From positions 1-39,504 of the forward strand of contig CANMJA010000037.1 in NCBI GenBank assembly GCA_947498055.1: a DNA stretch of 39,504 bases, given 5' to 3'. The position numbers and the translations under genes are program-made. This document shows positions 1 to 8,163 of the stretch, in pieces; within the stretch, counting starts at the first letter, position 1; each line of letters begins with the position of its first letter. The stretch is from an uncultured Tenacibaculum sp. (lineage in GTDB: Bacteria > Bacteroidota > Bacteroidia > Flavobacteriales > Flavobacteriaceae). Under the pieces are notes generated by a model. It was not told the DNA's origin and ran no database searches. It saw only the letters and a program-made list of their open reading frames with translations.

Positions 1-97
1 GTGTACTTTCTAATTTCATATTTGAAATTTAACCTTTTTTATATTCTTTTCAAAATTACCCTTGCAACGGTCTTATATATTCTTTCGAAAAACGAAA

Positions 98-457
98 TTA
101 ATATTCTTCCATAGTAAACTCTGTTATTTTATTTGTTTCAGACAGTTTTACAATTAAAACCATAGTACCATTATTAAATTCAAGCAAATAACAATTCCCT
201 TTTTCTCCTTCTAACCAAAATTCATTAGAAACAATTTTTCCAAGTTCTTTACTATAAGTTTGCACCATTTTTTCAAAATCATTTTGCTTATTTAATTTTT
301 GATAATCCGTAGAAAATAAATTAAAAATTTCTTTTGAATCATTATTATTAAATGCAACTGTAATTTTTTCTATTAATTCATCATAATCATCTTGTGTTTG
401 CGAATAGGTTAATTGAATTACACACAAGAAAACTACTACAGTAATAATTTTTTTCAT
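98..457 (-). CDS. Small exported protein, DUF3887-like
   Basis: Predicted 119-residue exported protein. The frame stays open upstream to 517, but I place the start at 457, where the protein begins MKKIITVVVFLCVIQLTYSQ, a clean signal peptide ending in SQ. A -7 promoter element at 515-522 lies inside the upstream extension, which also favours the shorter form. The mature part (about residues 21-119) has a helical DDYDELIEKITVAFNNND segment followed by short strands. This recalls the small DUF3887-type domain found before serine hydrolases and in free-standing secreted flavobacterial proteins; I judged that by eye and it is tentative. It is divergent from the large exported protein at 655. No catalytic motif is visible and the function is unknown. 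Confidence 0.7.
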   Translation of the reverse strand: MKKIITVVVFLCVIQLTYSQTQDDYDELIEKITVAFNNNDSKEIFNLFSTDYQKLNKQNDFEKMVQTYSKELGKIVSNEFWLEGEKGNCYLLEFNNGTMVLIVKLSETNKITEFTMEEY

Positions 458-514
458 TTTTAAAAACAAAAAGGTTAATATCAGGGATAAAAGCCAATAA
501 ATCAAAGCTTTTAA

Positions 515-522
515 CAAATATA
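515..522 (-). promoter_or_regulatory. -7 promoter element of the small exported protein gene
   Basis: On the minus strand this reads TATATTTG, a full match to the Bacteroidota -7 consensus TAnnTTTG. It implies a transcript start near 508 and a leader of about 50 bases before the ATG at 457. No TTG is visible at the usual -33 distance. Confidence 0.45.
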
Positions 523-654
523 CAAGATAATTTTAACATTAAAATTATCATATGTAAACGATTTTAATTATTTCCTGTGAGTCTCTTTTACTTTTTTATA
601 GGTACTATATCACAAAAAATAATTAGTAGATTTACGCTAACCAAATTGAATGTA

Positions 655-3303
655 ATGAAAACTTTACAAATTTTATTTTTATTATTTTTTTTCTCTTTAA
701 AATCATTTTCGCAATCTAACTACCAAGCCCCTACTCTATCTGCTGGTTTAGATAATATTACTTTTAAAAAAGGTAGTTTAGATGTTGAACTTTTAACTAA
801 AATAATTATTGAAAAACAGAAAGAGTTAGTTAGAGAAGGTTTAAAGAAAATAATTTATGAAAAATTATCTAACAATACACATTTAAGTTCTTATTCGCAG
901 TTTTATATTGAAAATATTATAGGGATACTTTTTGAAGAAAAAAATCATAAAATTATTACTAAAAGAGTTTTAGAAGAAACAACCAACTTTCTATTTGTTA
1001 TCGGAATATCTAAACTAGTATATAAAAAGTTTGAAAATGATATAACTCATAAACTTTTTACTCCCTTAAAAAATAATAATTCAACCTCTAATGTTAAAAA
1101 CGACAGCAATAGATGTGACAGAATTGAACTTAACAATAATTTCGATTCAGATGTTATTATTTATGTAATATTAGACATTCTACAAGAAATACCATTAGTA
1201 AAACAACTTGGTTTATTAAATAATTTAAATTATGATGTATTACAAAGAAACCTATGCATTAAAAACTCTACAGAAGTTATACTAACTTATAAAGAAGAAA
1301 TTAAAAAATTTATTGAATTAATTTTACAAAACAGTGATACCTTAAATGACATTACTAGTGTTACTGGTATTGTTTTAGAATCTGATAAAATGGTTCAAAA
1401 AGCTTTAAATTTTTATAAAAAAAAGATTACCTCTTATACTTCTGAAAACTTATTAGAACTTAAAGAAAGTAATGAACAAATACTTTTAAATAAAATACTA
1501 AAAAATACTAATAATTTTATAACAACAGCTAATAAATACACTTCTAAATCTATAAACGAAGAAATTCGTACTTTAAATTCTATTTCTTACAAAACACAAT
1601 ATTCTATTAAAGAAATTAAAAGCTTTTATGCCTCGAGAACAAAAATTTTAAACTTCTTAAATGACATTGATGTATTTATAGATTTTCACAAAAACAGTTC
1701 TACCTACAATAATGCACTTAAAATACTTTATAAAGCTCCCAGAGACCCTAACAAAGCAATAACATCTGTAGCAAATATTTTTTCTAACTCTTCTCTTCTT
1801 TCTAATAACCATTTTAATATAAAAATAGAAAGAGATAGTCTTGTAACAGAGGTTAGAAGTTTTTTTTATGAAACTTCTATTTCAAATATTAACGATTTAA
1901 AAAAATTAAAAGAATCAGCAACAACTATTAGAAATAGGTTATCTAACAATAAAACTTTTTTCGATCAATTAGTAGCATTAAATACCACTCAAGATTCTCT
2001 GGTTGATATTTCTAAAACTCAAGAAAAAATTACAGTTTTAAATTTTTTAAAACTTAAAAAAGAGAATGTTTTTTCTTCTTTTAAAACAGAAAACACAAAT
2101 TCTTTAGTTAATGAAGAAAAATTTCATCTTTATAAAAAAGAGTTAGAAAAAATAGATGTAGAATCTATTTTATTAAATACAAATAGCACATATATATATG
2201 AAAAAATACCGCTTATAGAATCTTCTTTACTTTTTGAAGAAATAAGTAGTAAAATACCTTTTAAAATAAAAGATATTATTCGAAATGTTATTATGAAACA
2301 ATATGAAAATAACGGTGTTAATAATATTTTCTCTCTTGTAAAAAACTCTATTCTACAAGAATTAAAAAATGATGGTATTAAAAATTTAACTCCCGAAGAA
2401 AACAATAACCTAAAAGATTTTATTAAAACTATAGGTAAATTAGAAACTACAAATGAAAAAAATATAATTAATAATTTTAATCAAGACCTAACAACCGATT
2501 TATTATTTATCCTCAAAAAAATTGGAATTGATAATAATAAAATCAATAAGATAATAGCAACTGCAGAATTTGGTTTAACTAAGTTTTTAGTGAAAAATAA
2601 ATTTTCTGAACTAGAAAAAGTGTTACCAAAAATAAATTTTAATGACTTTAATAATTTTTTAAAATTTATAGCACACATAAAAGAATTTGATAAAGCACAA
2701 ACTTTTGATTTTCTTTTAAAAACCATGAGCAAATATGAAAAAGTACTTTTCTTAAATTGTGATACAGCATGTAAAAAAAATCAACAAATTTTTCTAGATA
2801 TTGTTAAATCACTAAAAACATACTCTATTACCGATTTAAAAAATGATCTTATCGAAATTGATGTTGCTTCTGTTTTAAATTACATACTAGAAAAATACCA
2901 ACAAAATAATAAATGGAATTTCTATACCACTGTTGGCCTAAATCAATTTATTGCACCAAAAGATGGCACACAATTTAATGCTGCCTCTGAAAAAATAGGT
3001 ATTAAATACAGACTAAATAAAAGCAAGCCTACTTATTATAAAAACCTCTTAAATGATATTAAAGATAAAAAATTGATTTCAGAATATTATGCCATGCTAT
3101 ATGGCTCAGGTATACTCTATAAAATAGCCAAAACAACCGATGAAAGATTTAACGATGTTAGTGTTGGGATAGCTTTAGGTGCTTCTTTTTTCAATTTTTT
3201 AGATTTAAATATTAGCTACGCGGTACCCACAACAGGATTTGATAATGCTTATTTCGGAATTTCTTTTGACATTCCTTTATCTGAATACTTAAAAAGATTA
3301 TAA
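655..3303 (+). CDS. Large A+T-rich exported protein of unknown function
   Basis: 882-residue protein that I do not recognise. The frame is open from 577, but the start at 655 gives a textbook signal peptide (MKTLQILFLLFFFSLKSFSQ), so I choose it. The body (about residues 30-750) is rich in Lys, Asn, Ile and Leu, looks almost wholly helical, and shows no enzyme motif. The last 120 or so residues change character: alternating aromatic and glycine strands (NKWNFYTTVGLNQF, GIALGASFFNFLDLNISYAV) and an end like an outer membrane beta-barrel (FGISFDIPLSEYLKRL). I infer a periplasmic helical region anchored by a small barrel. Parts of the gene fall near 20% G+C while gcvT next door is visibly richer, so a different history or relaxed constraint is possible. 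It stands alone, divergent from the gene at 98-457. Confidence 0.75.
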   Translation: MKTLQILFLLFFFSLKSFSQSNYQAPTLSAGLDNITFKKGSLDVELLTKIIIEKQKELVREGLKKIIYEKLSNNTHLSSYSQFYIENIIGILFEEKNHKIITKRVLEETTNFLFVIGISKLVYKKFENDITHKLFTPLKNNNSTSNVKNDSNRCDRIELNNNFDSDVIIYVILDILQEIPLVKQLGLLNNLNYDVLQRNLCIKNSTEVILTYKEEIKKFIELILQNSDTLNDITSVTGIVLESDKMVQKALNFYKKKITSYTSENLLELKESNEQILLNKILKNTNNFITTANKYTSKSINEEIRTLNSISYKTQYSIKEIKSFYASRTKILNFLNDIDVFIDFHKNSSTYNNALKILYKAPRDPNKAITSVANIFSNSSLLSNNHFNIKIERDSLVTEVRSFFYETSISNINDLKKLKESATTIRNRLSNNKTFFDQLVALNTTQDSLVDISKTQEKITVLNFLKLKKENVFSSFKTENTNSLVNEEKFHLYKKELEKIDVESILLNTNSTYIYEKIPLIESSLLFEEISSKIPFKIKDIIRNVIMKQYENNGVNNIFSLVKNSILQELKNDGIKNLTPEENNNLKDFIKTIGKLETTNEKNIINNFNQDLTTDLLFILKKIGIDNNKINKIIATAEFGLTKFLVKNKFSELEKVLPKINFNDFNNFLKFIAHIKEFDKAQTFDFLLKTMSKYEKVLFLNCDTACKKNQQIFLDIVKSLKTYSITDLKNDLIEIDVASVLNYILEKYQQNNKWNFYTTVGLNQFIAPKDGTQFNAASEKIGIKYRLNKSKPTYYKNLLNDIKDKKLISEYYAMLYGSGILYKIAKTTDERFNDVSVGIALGASFFNFLDLNISYAVPTTGFDNAYFGISFDIPLSEYLKRL

Positions 3304-3332
3304 GTCATCGAATCTATTACGGTATTTTTCAA

Positions 3333-3340
3333 TATTTTTG
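3333..3340 (+). promoter_or_regulatory. -7 promoter element of gcvT
   Basis: TATTTTTG matches TAnnTTTG and lies 28 bases before the ATG at 3368, so the transcript would start near 3347. The element overlaps the in-frame extension upstream of 3368, which supports the shorter start. Confidence 0.4.
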
Positions 3341-3367
3341 AACCCTTGTAAACAACTAAATTCAACA

Positions 3368-4450
3368 ATGAAAAATACTGCACTAACACATATACATACT
3401 GCTTTAGGGGCTAAAATGGTTCCTTTTGCAGGTTACAACATGCCTGTTCAATACGAAGGCGTAAATGTAGAACACGAAACAGTAAGAAAAGAAGTTGGTG
3501 TTTTTGATGTAAGCCACATGGGAGAATTTTTCTTAAAAGGAGAAAATGCCTTAGCTTTAATTCAAAAAATTACTACAAACGATGCTTCTAAATTAATTCC
3601 TGGAAAGGCACAATATACTTGTATGCCGAATAATGATGGTGGAATTATTGATGATTTAATCATTTATATGATTGCCGAAAATGAATATATGTTAGTCGTA
3701 AATGCTTCTAATATTGAAAAAGATTGGAATTGGATTTCTAAACACAATGATTTAAATGTGACTATGGAAAATCGCTCTGAAGATTGGTCTTTACTAGCTA
3801 TTCAAGGTCCGAAAGCTGTAGAAGCAATGCAGTCTCTTACTAAAGTAGATTTAGCAACTATTAAGTTTTACACCTTTCAAATTACTGATTTTGCTGGTAT
3901 TCCTAATGTGGTAGTTTCTGCTACGGGTTATACGGGTTCGGGCGGATTTGAAGTATACGTGAAAAATGAAGACGTAGCACAACTTTGGGAAAAGGTTTTT
4001 GAAGCAGGTGCAGCTTGGAATATTAAACCTATTGGTTTAGCTGCTCGTGATACTTTGCGTTTAGAAATGGGGTATTGTTTATATGGTAACGATATAGATG
4101 ACACTACTTCTCCTATGGAAGCTGGTTTGGGTTGGATTACAAAATTCACCAAAGATTTTGTAAATGCCGAGGCATTAAAAAAACAAAAAGAAGAAGGAGT
4201 TACTCGTAAATTAGTGGCTTTTGAAATAACAGAACGTGGTATTCCTCGTAAAGATTATGAAATTGTGAATGCAAAAGGTACTGTTATTGGAAAGGTTACT
4301 TCTGGTACTATGAGTCCGAGTTTAAATAAAGGAATTGGTTTAGGATATGTTACCAAAGAAAATACTAAAATAGATTCTGAAATTTTTATCCAGATTCGTA
4401 AAAAACAAGTAGCTGCCAAAGTAGTAAAATTACCTTTTTACAAGGGATAA
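3368..4450 (+). CDS. gcvT: Aminomethyltransferase, glycine cleavage system T protein
   Basis: 360 residues, the usual length for GcvT. The enzyme takes the aminomethyl group carried on the lipoyl arm of GcvH, transfers the one-carbon unit to tetrahydrofolate and releases ammonia in the cytoplasm. The N-terminus (MVPFAGYNMPVQYEG), the DVSHMGEF segment, the GYTGSGGFEVYV segment and the AARDTLRLEMGYCLYGND segment are characteristic of the folate-binding and C-terminal GcvT domains. An upstream in-frame ATG at 3338 would add ten residues of poor family fit, so I start at 3368. The other glycine cleavage genes are not in the window. The gene ends at a palindromic terminator (4468-4500) facing the convergent gene at 4533. 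Confidence 0.96.
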   Translation: MKNTALTHIHTALGAKMVPFAGYNMPVQYEGVNVEHETVRKEVGVFDVSHMGEFFLKGENALALIQKITTNDASKLIPGKAQYTCMPNNDGGIIDDLIIYMIAENEYMLVVNASNIEKDWNWISKHNDLNVTMENRSEDWSLLAIQGPKAVEAMQSLTKVDLATIKFYTFQITDFAGIPNVVVSATGYTGSGGFEVYVKNEDVAQLWEKVFEAGAAWNIKPIGLAARDTLRLEMGYCLYGNDIDDTTSPMEAGLGWITKFTKDFVNAEALKKQKEEGVTRKLVAFEITERGIPRKDYEIVNAKGTVIGKVTSGTMSPSLNKGIGLGYVTKENTKIDSEIFIQIRKKQVAAKVVKLPFYKG

Positions 4451-4467
4451 ATAGTTACACATTAAAA

Positions 4468-4500
4468 AGACCTCACAGGTTTTGAAAACCTGTGAGGTCT
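4468..4500. repeat. Dispersed palindrome, copy 1; likely bidirectional terminator
   Basis: Perfect inverted repeat: AGACCTCACAGGTTTT, one G, then its exact complement. It lies between the convergent genes gcvT and 4533-5684. The same GACCTCACA...TGTGAGGTC theme recurs at 5750-5782 and 8101-8148, each time at a gene 3' end, so this is a repeated mobile-like palindrome that probably also ends transcription. Confidence 0.8.
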
Positions 4501-4532
4501 ACATATTTTCAGGTACTTCTTCTATCGTTTAT

Positions 4533-5684
4533 TTAATTTTTATTCTCTAGTAACTTCTCCAATTTAGCTAATCGATCTGATAACGATTTTATTTCTTTAT
4601 TCTTTTCCTTCAACTTTTCAATTTCTTTTTCTTGTTGAATGGTATACAAAGTTAATTCCTCTATTTTTTGCAGTAAGTTTTTATTCATTTCTCCTAACAA
4701 AATACCATTTTTTGCTACTTCTTTAGCAGAAGGAATATTTGCTAAATGCCCTTTTGTTTTTATATGATTTTCTACTTCTTGTAAAGTTGGTAATTTGTAT
4801 TCTTTTTCAAAAACATAGTCTGGCCAATTTGCATAAGTTGCTACTTTAACTTCTGTAGCTGCTATTTTTCCATTTACACCTAATTTAAAACCTTTAGTAT
4901 CACTAATACCTATACCTACATTACCTTCATCCGTTAACATCATAACATCTATATAATTATGTGGTATATTTAAAGATGGATCTGGTGTAATTCTAAAAAA
5001 CATTCCTCCACCATAATATCTATTTGGTGTATTATCGGCAATAATTCTATCATTAACACCATGTCCTATTTGAAGGTTTGTATTATTAGACCCTAATGCA
5101 TCAAATTTCACATGACCATTGACATCTAATTTTTGAGAAGGGGAATTAGTTCCTATTCCAATATTTCCTGAGTCTCCTCTAACAATCATCCTATCTTTTA
5201 TTCCTCCAGCTCTAAAAATCATGTGTGTATTTTCAGATGATGTTCCTGTATAAAAACTTTGTCCTTTTACTACTATTTCATTTTCATCTATTCCAATACC
5301 TTTAACAGAAGATCCTATTAATAGAGATGAATTCGCCAAATTAGTTCCTCCTATTGTTCCAGAATGAACTATATTAAATATAGCTTGTGGAACTGCAGTT
5401 CCAATACCAATTTTACCTTCTCTAGTCATTACAAATTGTGAACTTGTTAAAGTTCCTCCATAATTTAAGCTAAAATTATTTGAATTAGATTGGTCAATTC
5501 CCATAGAAAACCAAGCAGAGCCACTTTTATGAAATGTTAACCAAGAGTCGTTATCATTTCTTTCTAACAATAAAGTTCTTCCAGTTGGGTTAACCAATTT
5601 AGTTTGCCCTGTTAAATAATCATTTTGCGCAGTCACAGCAAAACTCAACCCCATTAGGGCAATCATTGCAATTTTTGTTTTCAT
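4533..5684 (-). CDS. Exported coiled-coil protein with GIGT repeats
   Basis: 383 residues. A signal peptide (MKTKIAMIALMGLSFAVTAQ) is followed by a beta-rich region holding three GxxGIG repeats: EGKIGIGTAVPQ, GNIGIGTNSPSQKLDVNG and GNVGIGISDTKGFKLGVNG. The KLDVNG and KLGVNG tags are common in Bacteroidota cell-surface proteins that resemble phage tail-fibre shafts. A conserved module follows (YKLPTLQEVENHI, then HLANIPSAKEVAKNGILLGEMN), and the last 55 or so residues are a heptad coiled coil ending in LAKLEKLLENKN. I infer a trimeric surface or fibre-like protein. The exact role is unknown and I see no S74 peptidase domain. It has its own promoter at 5717-5746 and ends near palindrome copy 1. 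Confidence 0.8.
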   Translation of the reverse strand: MKTKIAMIALMGLSFAVTAQNDYLTGQTKLVNPTGRTLLLERNDNDSWLTFHKSGSAWFSMGIDQSNSNNFSLNYGGTLTSSQFVMTREGKIGIGTAVPQAIFNIVHSGTIGGTNLANSSLLIGSSVKGIGIDENEIVVKGQSFYTGTSSENTHMIFRAGGIKDRMIVRGDSGNIGIGTNSPSQKLDVNGHVKFDALGSNNTNLQIGHGVNDRIIADNTPNRYYGGGMFFRITPDPSLNIPHNYIDVMMLTDEGNVGIGISDTKGFKLGVNGKIAATEVKVATYANWPDYVFEKEYKLPTLQEVENHIKTKGHLANIPSAKEVAKNGILLGEMNKNLLQKIEELTLYTIQQEKEIEKLKEKNKEIKSLSDRLAKLEKLLENKN

Positions 5685-5716
5685 ATATCTATTTTTAAAT
5701 CAATTTAATAAGACCA

Positions 5717-5746
5717 CAAAAGTAAAAAAGTTAAACTCAAAAACAA
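5717..5746 (-). promoter_or_regulatory. Promoter of the GIGT-repeat protein gene
   Basis: On the minus strand TTG (5744-5746), 19 bases, then TACTTTTG (5717-5724). This is a complete match to the Bacteroidota primary sigma factor consensus. It predicts a start near 5710 and a leader of about 25 bases before the ATG at 5684. Confidence 0.6.
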
Positions 5747-5749
5747 ATA

Positions 5750-5782
5750 AAATCTCACTGGTTTTTAAAATTGGTGAGGTTT
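5750..5782. repeat. Dispersed palindrome, copy 2 (degenerate)
   Basis: A 16-pair inverted repeat (AAATCTCACTGGTTTT facing AAAATTGGTGAGGTTT) related to copies 1 and 3. Four positions pair only as G-U, and only if read as plus-strand RNA. It lies downstream of the PlsC-type gene that ends at 5868 and just upstream of the promoter at 5717-5746, so it may end PlsC transcription. Confidence 0.65.
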
Positions 5783-5867
5783 ATGTTATGTTCTCTCTTT
5801 GAAGATATAGATGAATTTAAACTAATTTTTAGAGTTATTATCAGAAATTATATTGATATTTCTACAG

Positions 5868-6428
5868 CTATAAAAAATTTTCGTTATTAAAATTATCTCG
5901 ATTAGCTCCTTTAATATCTTTGTAAAATGCTAGAAAATGAGCGAAATCTTCTTCTTTATTTTCAGTAGGATAAAAAGGGTCAGCTACTTTAATCTCTTTA
6001 TTTTTAAAATCGAAAGCAAACATTACTATTGGCACATTTGCTCCTTTAGCTATATAATAAAAACCTGTTTTCCATTTTTTGGCATATTTTCGACTCCCTT
6101 CTGGTGAAATTCCTAAACGAAACTCTTCCTTAGTATTATAAATATCAACAATAGCATCTACAAAATTGGTGCTTTTGGTTCTATCAACAGGAGTTCCGCC
6201 TAATTTTCTATATATAAAACCAAAAGGAGGTTTAAATAAAGAAGCTTTTCCCACAAAATCAATCGGAATTTGAATCACATTTCTGGTTAATATTGCTATT
6301 GGAAAATCTTTCCAACTAGTGTGTGGTGCACCTATTAAGACATATTTTTTTATATCTCCTCGAAAGCTACCTACAATTTTCCAACCTAAAATTTTATGGA
6401 AAATAAATTTAGATATCCTGTGTATCAT
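5868..6428 (-). CDS. 1-acyl-sn-glycerol-3-phosphate acyltransferase-like protein (PlsC family)
   Basis: 186 residues, short for the family (usually about 240) but with its core motifs: the H-x4-D catalytic pair in APHTSWKD (H36, D41), GGTPVDR (residues 77-83), and the SPEGSRK substrate-binding motif (residues 108-114). Such enzymes move an acyl chain onto lysophosphatidic acid or a related lyso-lipid at the inner membrane face. The N-terminal membrane anchor is weak (SKFIFHKILGWKIVG). It resembles the short Bacteroidota PlsC relatives, whose substrate may not be the standard one, so I give no symbol. It is divergent from rmuC with a 46-base gap. Confidence 0.85.
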   Translation of the reverse strand: MIHRISKFIFHKILGWKIVGSFRGDIKKYVLIGAPHTSWKDFPIAILTRNVIQIPIDFVGKASLFKPPFGFIYRKLGGTPVDRTKSTNFVDAIVDIYNTKEEFRLGISPEGSRKYAKKWKTGFYYIAKGANVPIVMFAFDFKNKEIKVADPFYPTENKEEDFAHFLAFYKDIKGANRDNFNNENFL

Positions 6429-6474
6429 TAACTGATTTTAAAAAGGTAAATTTACTCTTTTAATTTTTGATCAA

Positions 6475-7893
6475 ATGGATGAACAGCTACTATATCTTTT
6501 AATAACTGGTTTTGTGGGAATTGTTATAGGTGTTTTACTAACATATATCATCTTAAACAGTAAAGCTGCTATTTTAATAAATGAAAAAACAAGCTTACAA
6601 CAGCGAAATACCATCTTATTAGAAAATAAAACAAATAATAATCTTACCATTCATGAACTTAAAAATGAATTGAAATTTATTCAAACTGAAAAAGATACTT
6701 TAAAAGAAAGAAACAGTACTTTACAAGAAAATAAAAAGAATACGGATTATGCCTTAGGTGAGTTAAAAGAGGAATTAAAATTTATTCAAACAGAGAAAGA
6801 AAGTCTTTTAAAAGAAAATACGAAACAAGAAGTAAATGTAAAAAACTTACAACTAAAGTTACAAGAACAAAAAAAGGAAGTGGAAGGTTTGCAGGAAAAA
6901 TTTTCAAAAGAATTTGAAAATTTAGCCAATAAAATTCTAGAAGAAAAATCTACCAAATTTACCGTTCAAAATAAAGAAAACATTCAAAATATTTTAAATC
7001 CTTTAGAAAAGAAAATTAAAGATTTTGAGGATAAAGTGGATAAAACCCATAAAGAGAGTATTGATTATCATTCTGCTCTACGTCAACAAATTCTTGGCTT
7101 AAAAGAATTAAATATGCAAATGAGTAAGGAAACTTTAAACCTTACCAAAGCTTTAAAGGGAGATAGTAAAATACAAGGTAATTGGGGAGAATTAGTTTTA
7201 GAACGTGTACTAGAAAAATCGGGATTAGAAAAGGATCGGGAGTATTTTGTACAACAGTCTTTTACCAATGAACAAGGCAAACGTGTATTACCCGATGTAG
7301 TAATTCATTTACCTGATAATAAGAAAATGATTGTAGATAGTAAAGTATCACTAACTGCCTACGAACAATTTGTAAATACGGAAGAGGACCTTGAAAAGGA
7401 ACGTTTTTTAAAAGAACATACGAATTCATTAAAACGTCATGTAGTACAATTATCTGAGAAAAAATATGAAGATCTTTATAAAATGGAATCTCCTGATTTT
7501 GTACTATTATTTGTTCCTATAGAACCTGCTTTTGCGGTAGCTTTAAATAATGATAATACACTTTATAATAAAGCTTTTGAAAAAAATATAGTGATTGTTA
7601 CTCCTACTACACTACTAGCAACACTTCGTACTATAGATACTATGTGGAATAACGAAAAGCAACAACGTAATGCCTTAGAAATTGCTAGGCAAGCTGGTGC
7701 TTTGTACGACAAATTTGAGGGACTTTTAAGAGATTTAATTAATATTGGTAAAAAAATAGATGCAACCAAAGCTGATTATTCTTCTGCCATGAACAAACTA
7801 ACCGAAGGACGAGGTAACCTAATTACTAGTGTAGAAAGGTTAAAGAAAATGGGAGCAAAAGCTAAAAAAACATTACCCTCAACTAATTACTAA
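6475..7893 (+). CDS. rmuC: DNA recombination protein RmuC
   Basis: 472 residues. RmuC proteins carry a nuclease-like domain and limit inversions at short inverted repeats. Residues 5-27 form a membrane segment (LLYLLITGFVGIVIGV), 35-170 a long coiled coil, and about 185-445 the conserved RmuC domain with KGDSKIQGNWGELVLERVLE, LPDVVIHLPDNKKMIVDSKVS and FVPIEPAF. The coiled coil contains two tandem 35-residue repeats (37-71 and 72-106), both ending ELKFIQT, so part of it arose by duplication. The ATG sits only six bases after a TAATTTTTG sequence, so the transcript may be nearly leaderless. A terminator palindrome follows at 8101-8148. Confidence 0.94.
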   Translation: MDEQLLYLLITGFVGIVIGVLLTYIILNSKAAILINEKTSLQQRNTILLENKTNNNLTIHELKNELKFIQTEKDTLKERNSTLQENKKNTDYALGELKEELKFIQTEKESLLKENTKQEVNVKNLQLKLQEQKKEVEGLQEKFSKEFENLANKILEEKSTKFTVQNKENIQNILNPLEKKIKDFEDKVDKTHKESIDYHSALRQQILGLKELNMQMSKETLNLTKALKGDSKIQGNWGELVLERVLEKSGLEKDREYFVQQSFTNEQGKRVLPDVVIHLPDNKKMIVDSKVSLTAYEQFVNTEEDLEKERFLKEHTNSLKRHVVQLSEKKYEDLYKMESPDFVLLFVPIEPAFAVALNNDNTLYNKAFEKNIVIVTPTTLLATLRTIDTMWNNEKQQRNALEIARQAGALYDKFEGLLRDLINIGKKIDATKADYSSAMNKLTEGRGNLITSVERLKKMGAKAKKTLPSTNY

Positions 7894-8100
7894 TAACAAC
7901 TAATAAAATGAATTATTATTTTTTAGCAAGTAGTATTTAATACAAAAAAAAATACTAACGGAAAAAATTAGGGAATGTAAAAAATGAACACAACCTATTT
8001 TAGCAAATAATACTACATTCCTTTTTAGTTATACTTTAAAATGAATAAAAACTCTAATTTAATTCGTTTATTTTACATTTTTTTTCAGTGGCTACAAAAT

Positions 8101-8148
8101 AAAAAAAGAGACCCTACAAGTTTTAAAACTTGTGAGGTCTCTTTTTTT
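8101..8148. terminator. Dispersed palindrome, copy 3; bidirectional terminator
   Basis: AAAAAAAGAGACCCTACAAG pairs with CTTGTGAGGTCTCTTTTTTT around TTTTAAAA, with one mismatch. Flanked by A7 on one side and T7 on the other, it can end transcription both of rmuC and of the convergent symporter gene. It belongs to the same family as 4468-4500. The 270 bases between rmuC and the symporter hold nothing else that I can support. Confidence 0.85.
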
Positions 8149-8163
8149 AGTATTAACATGAGA

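Noticed and set aside
2130..2732. Two minus-strand frames of 83 and 91 codons inside the large exported protein gene.
   Set aside because: Both are antisense to a continuous 882-residue frame with a signal peptide; no support of their own.
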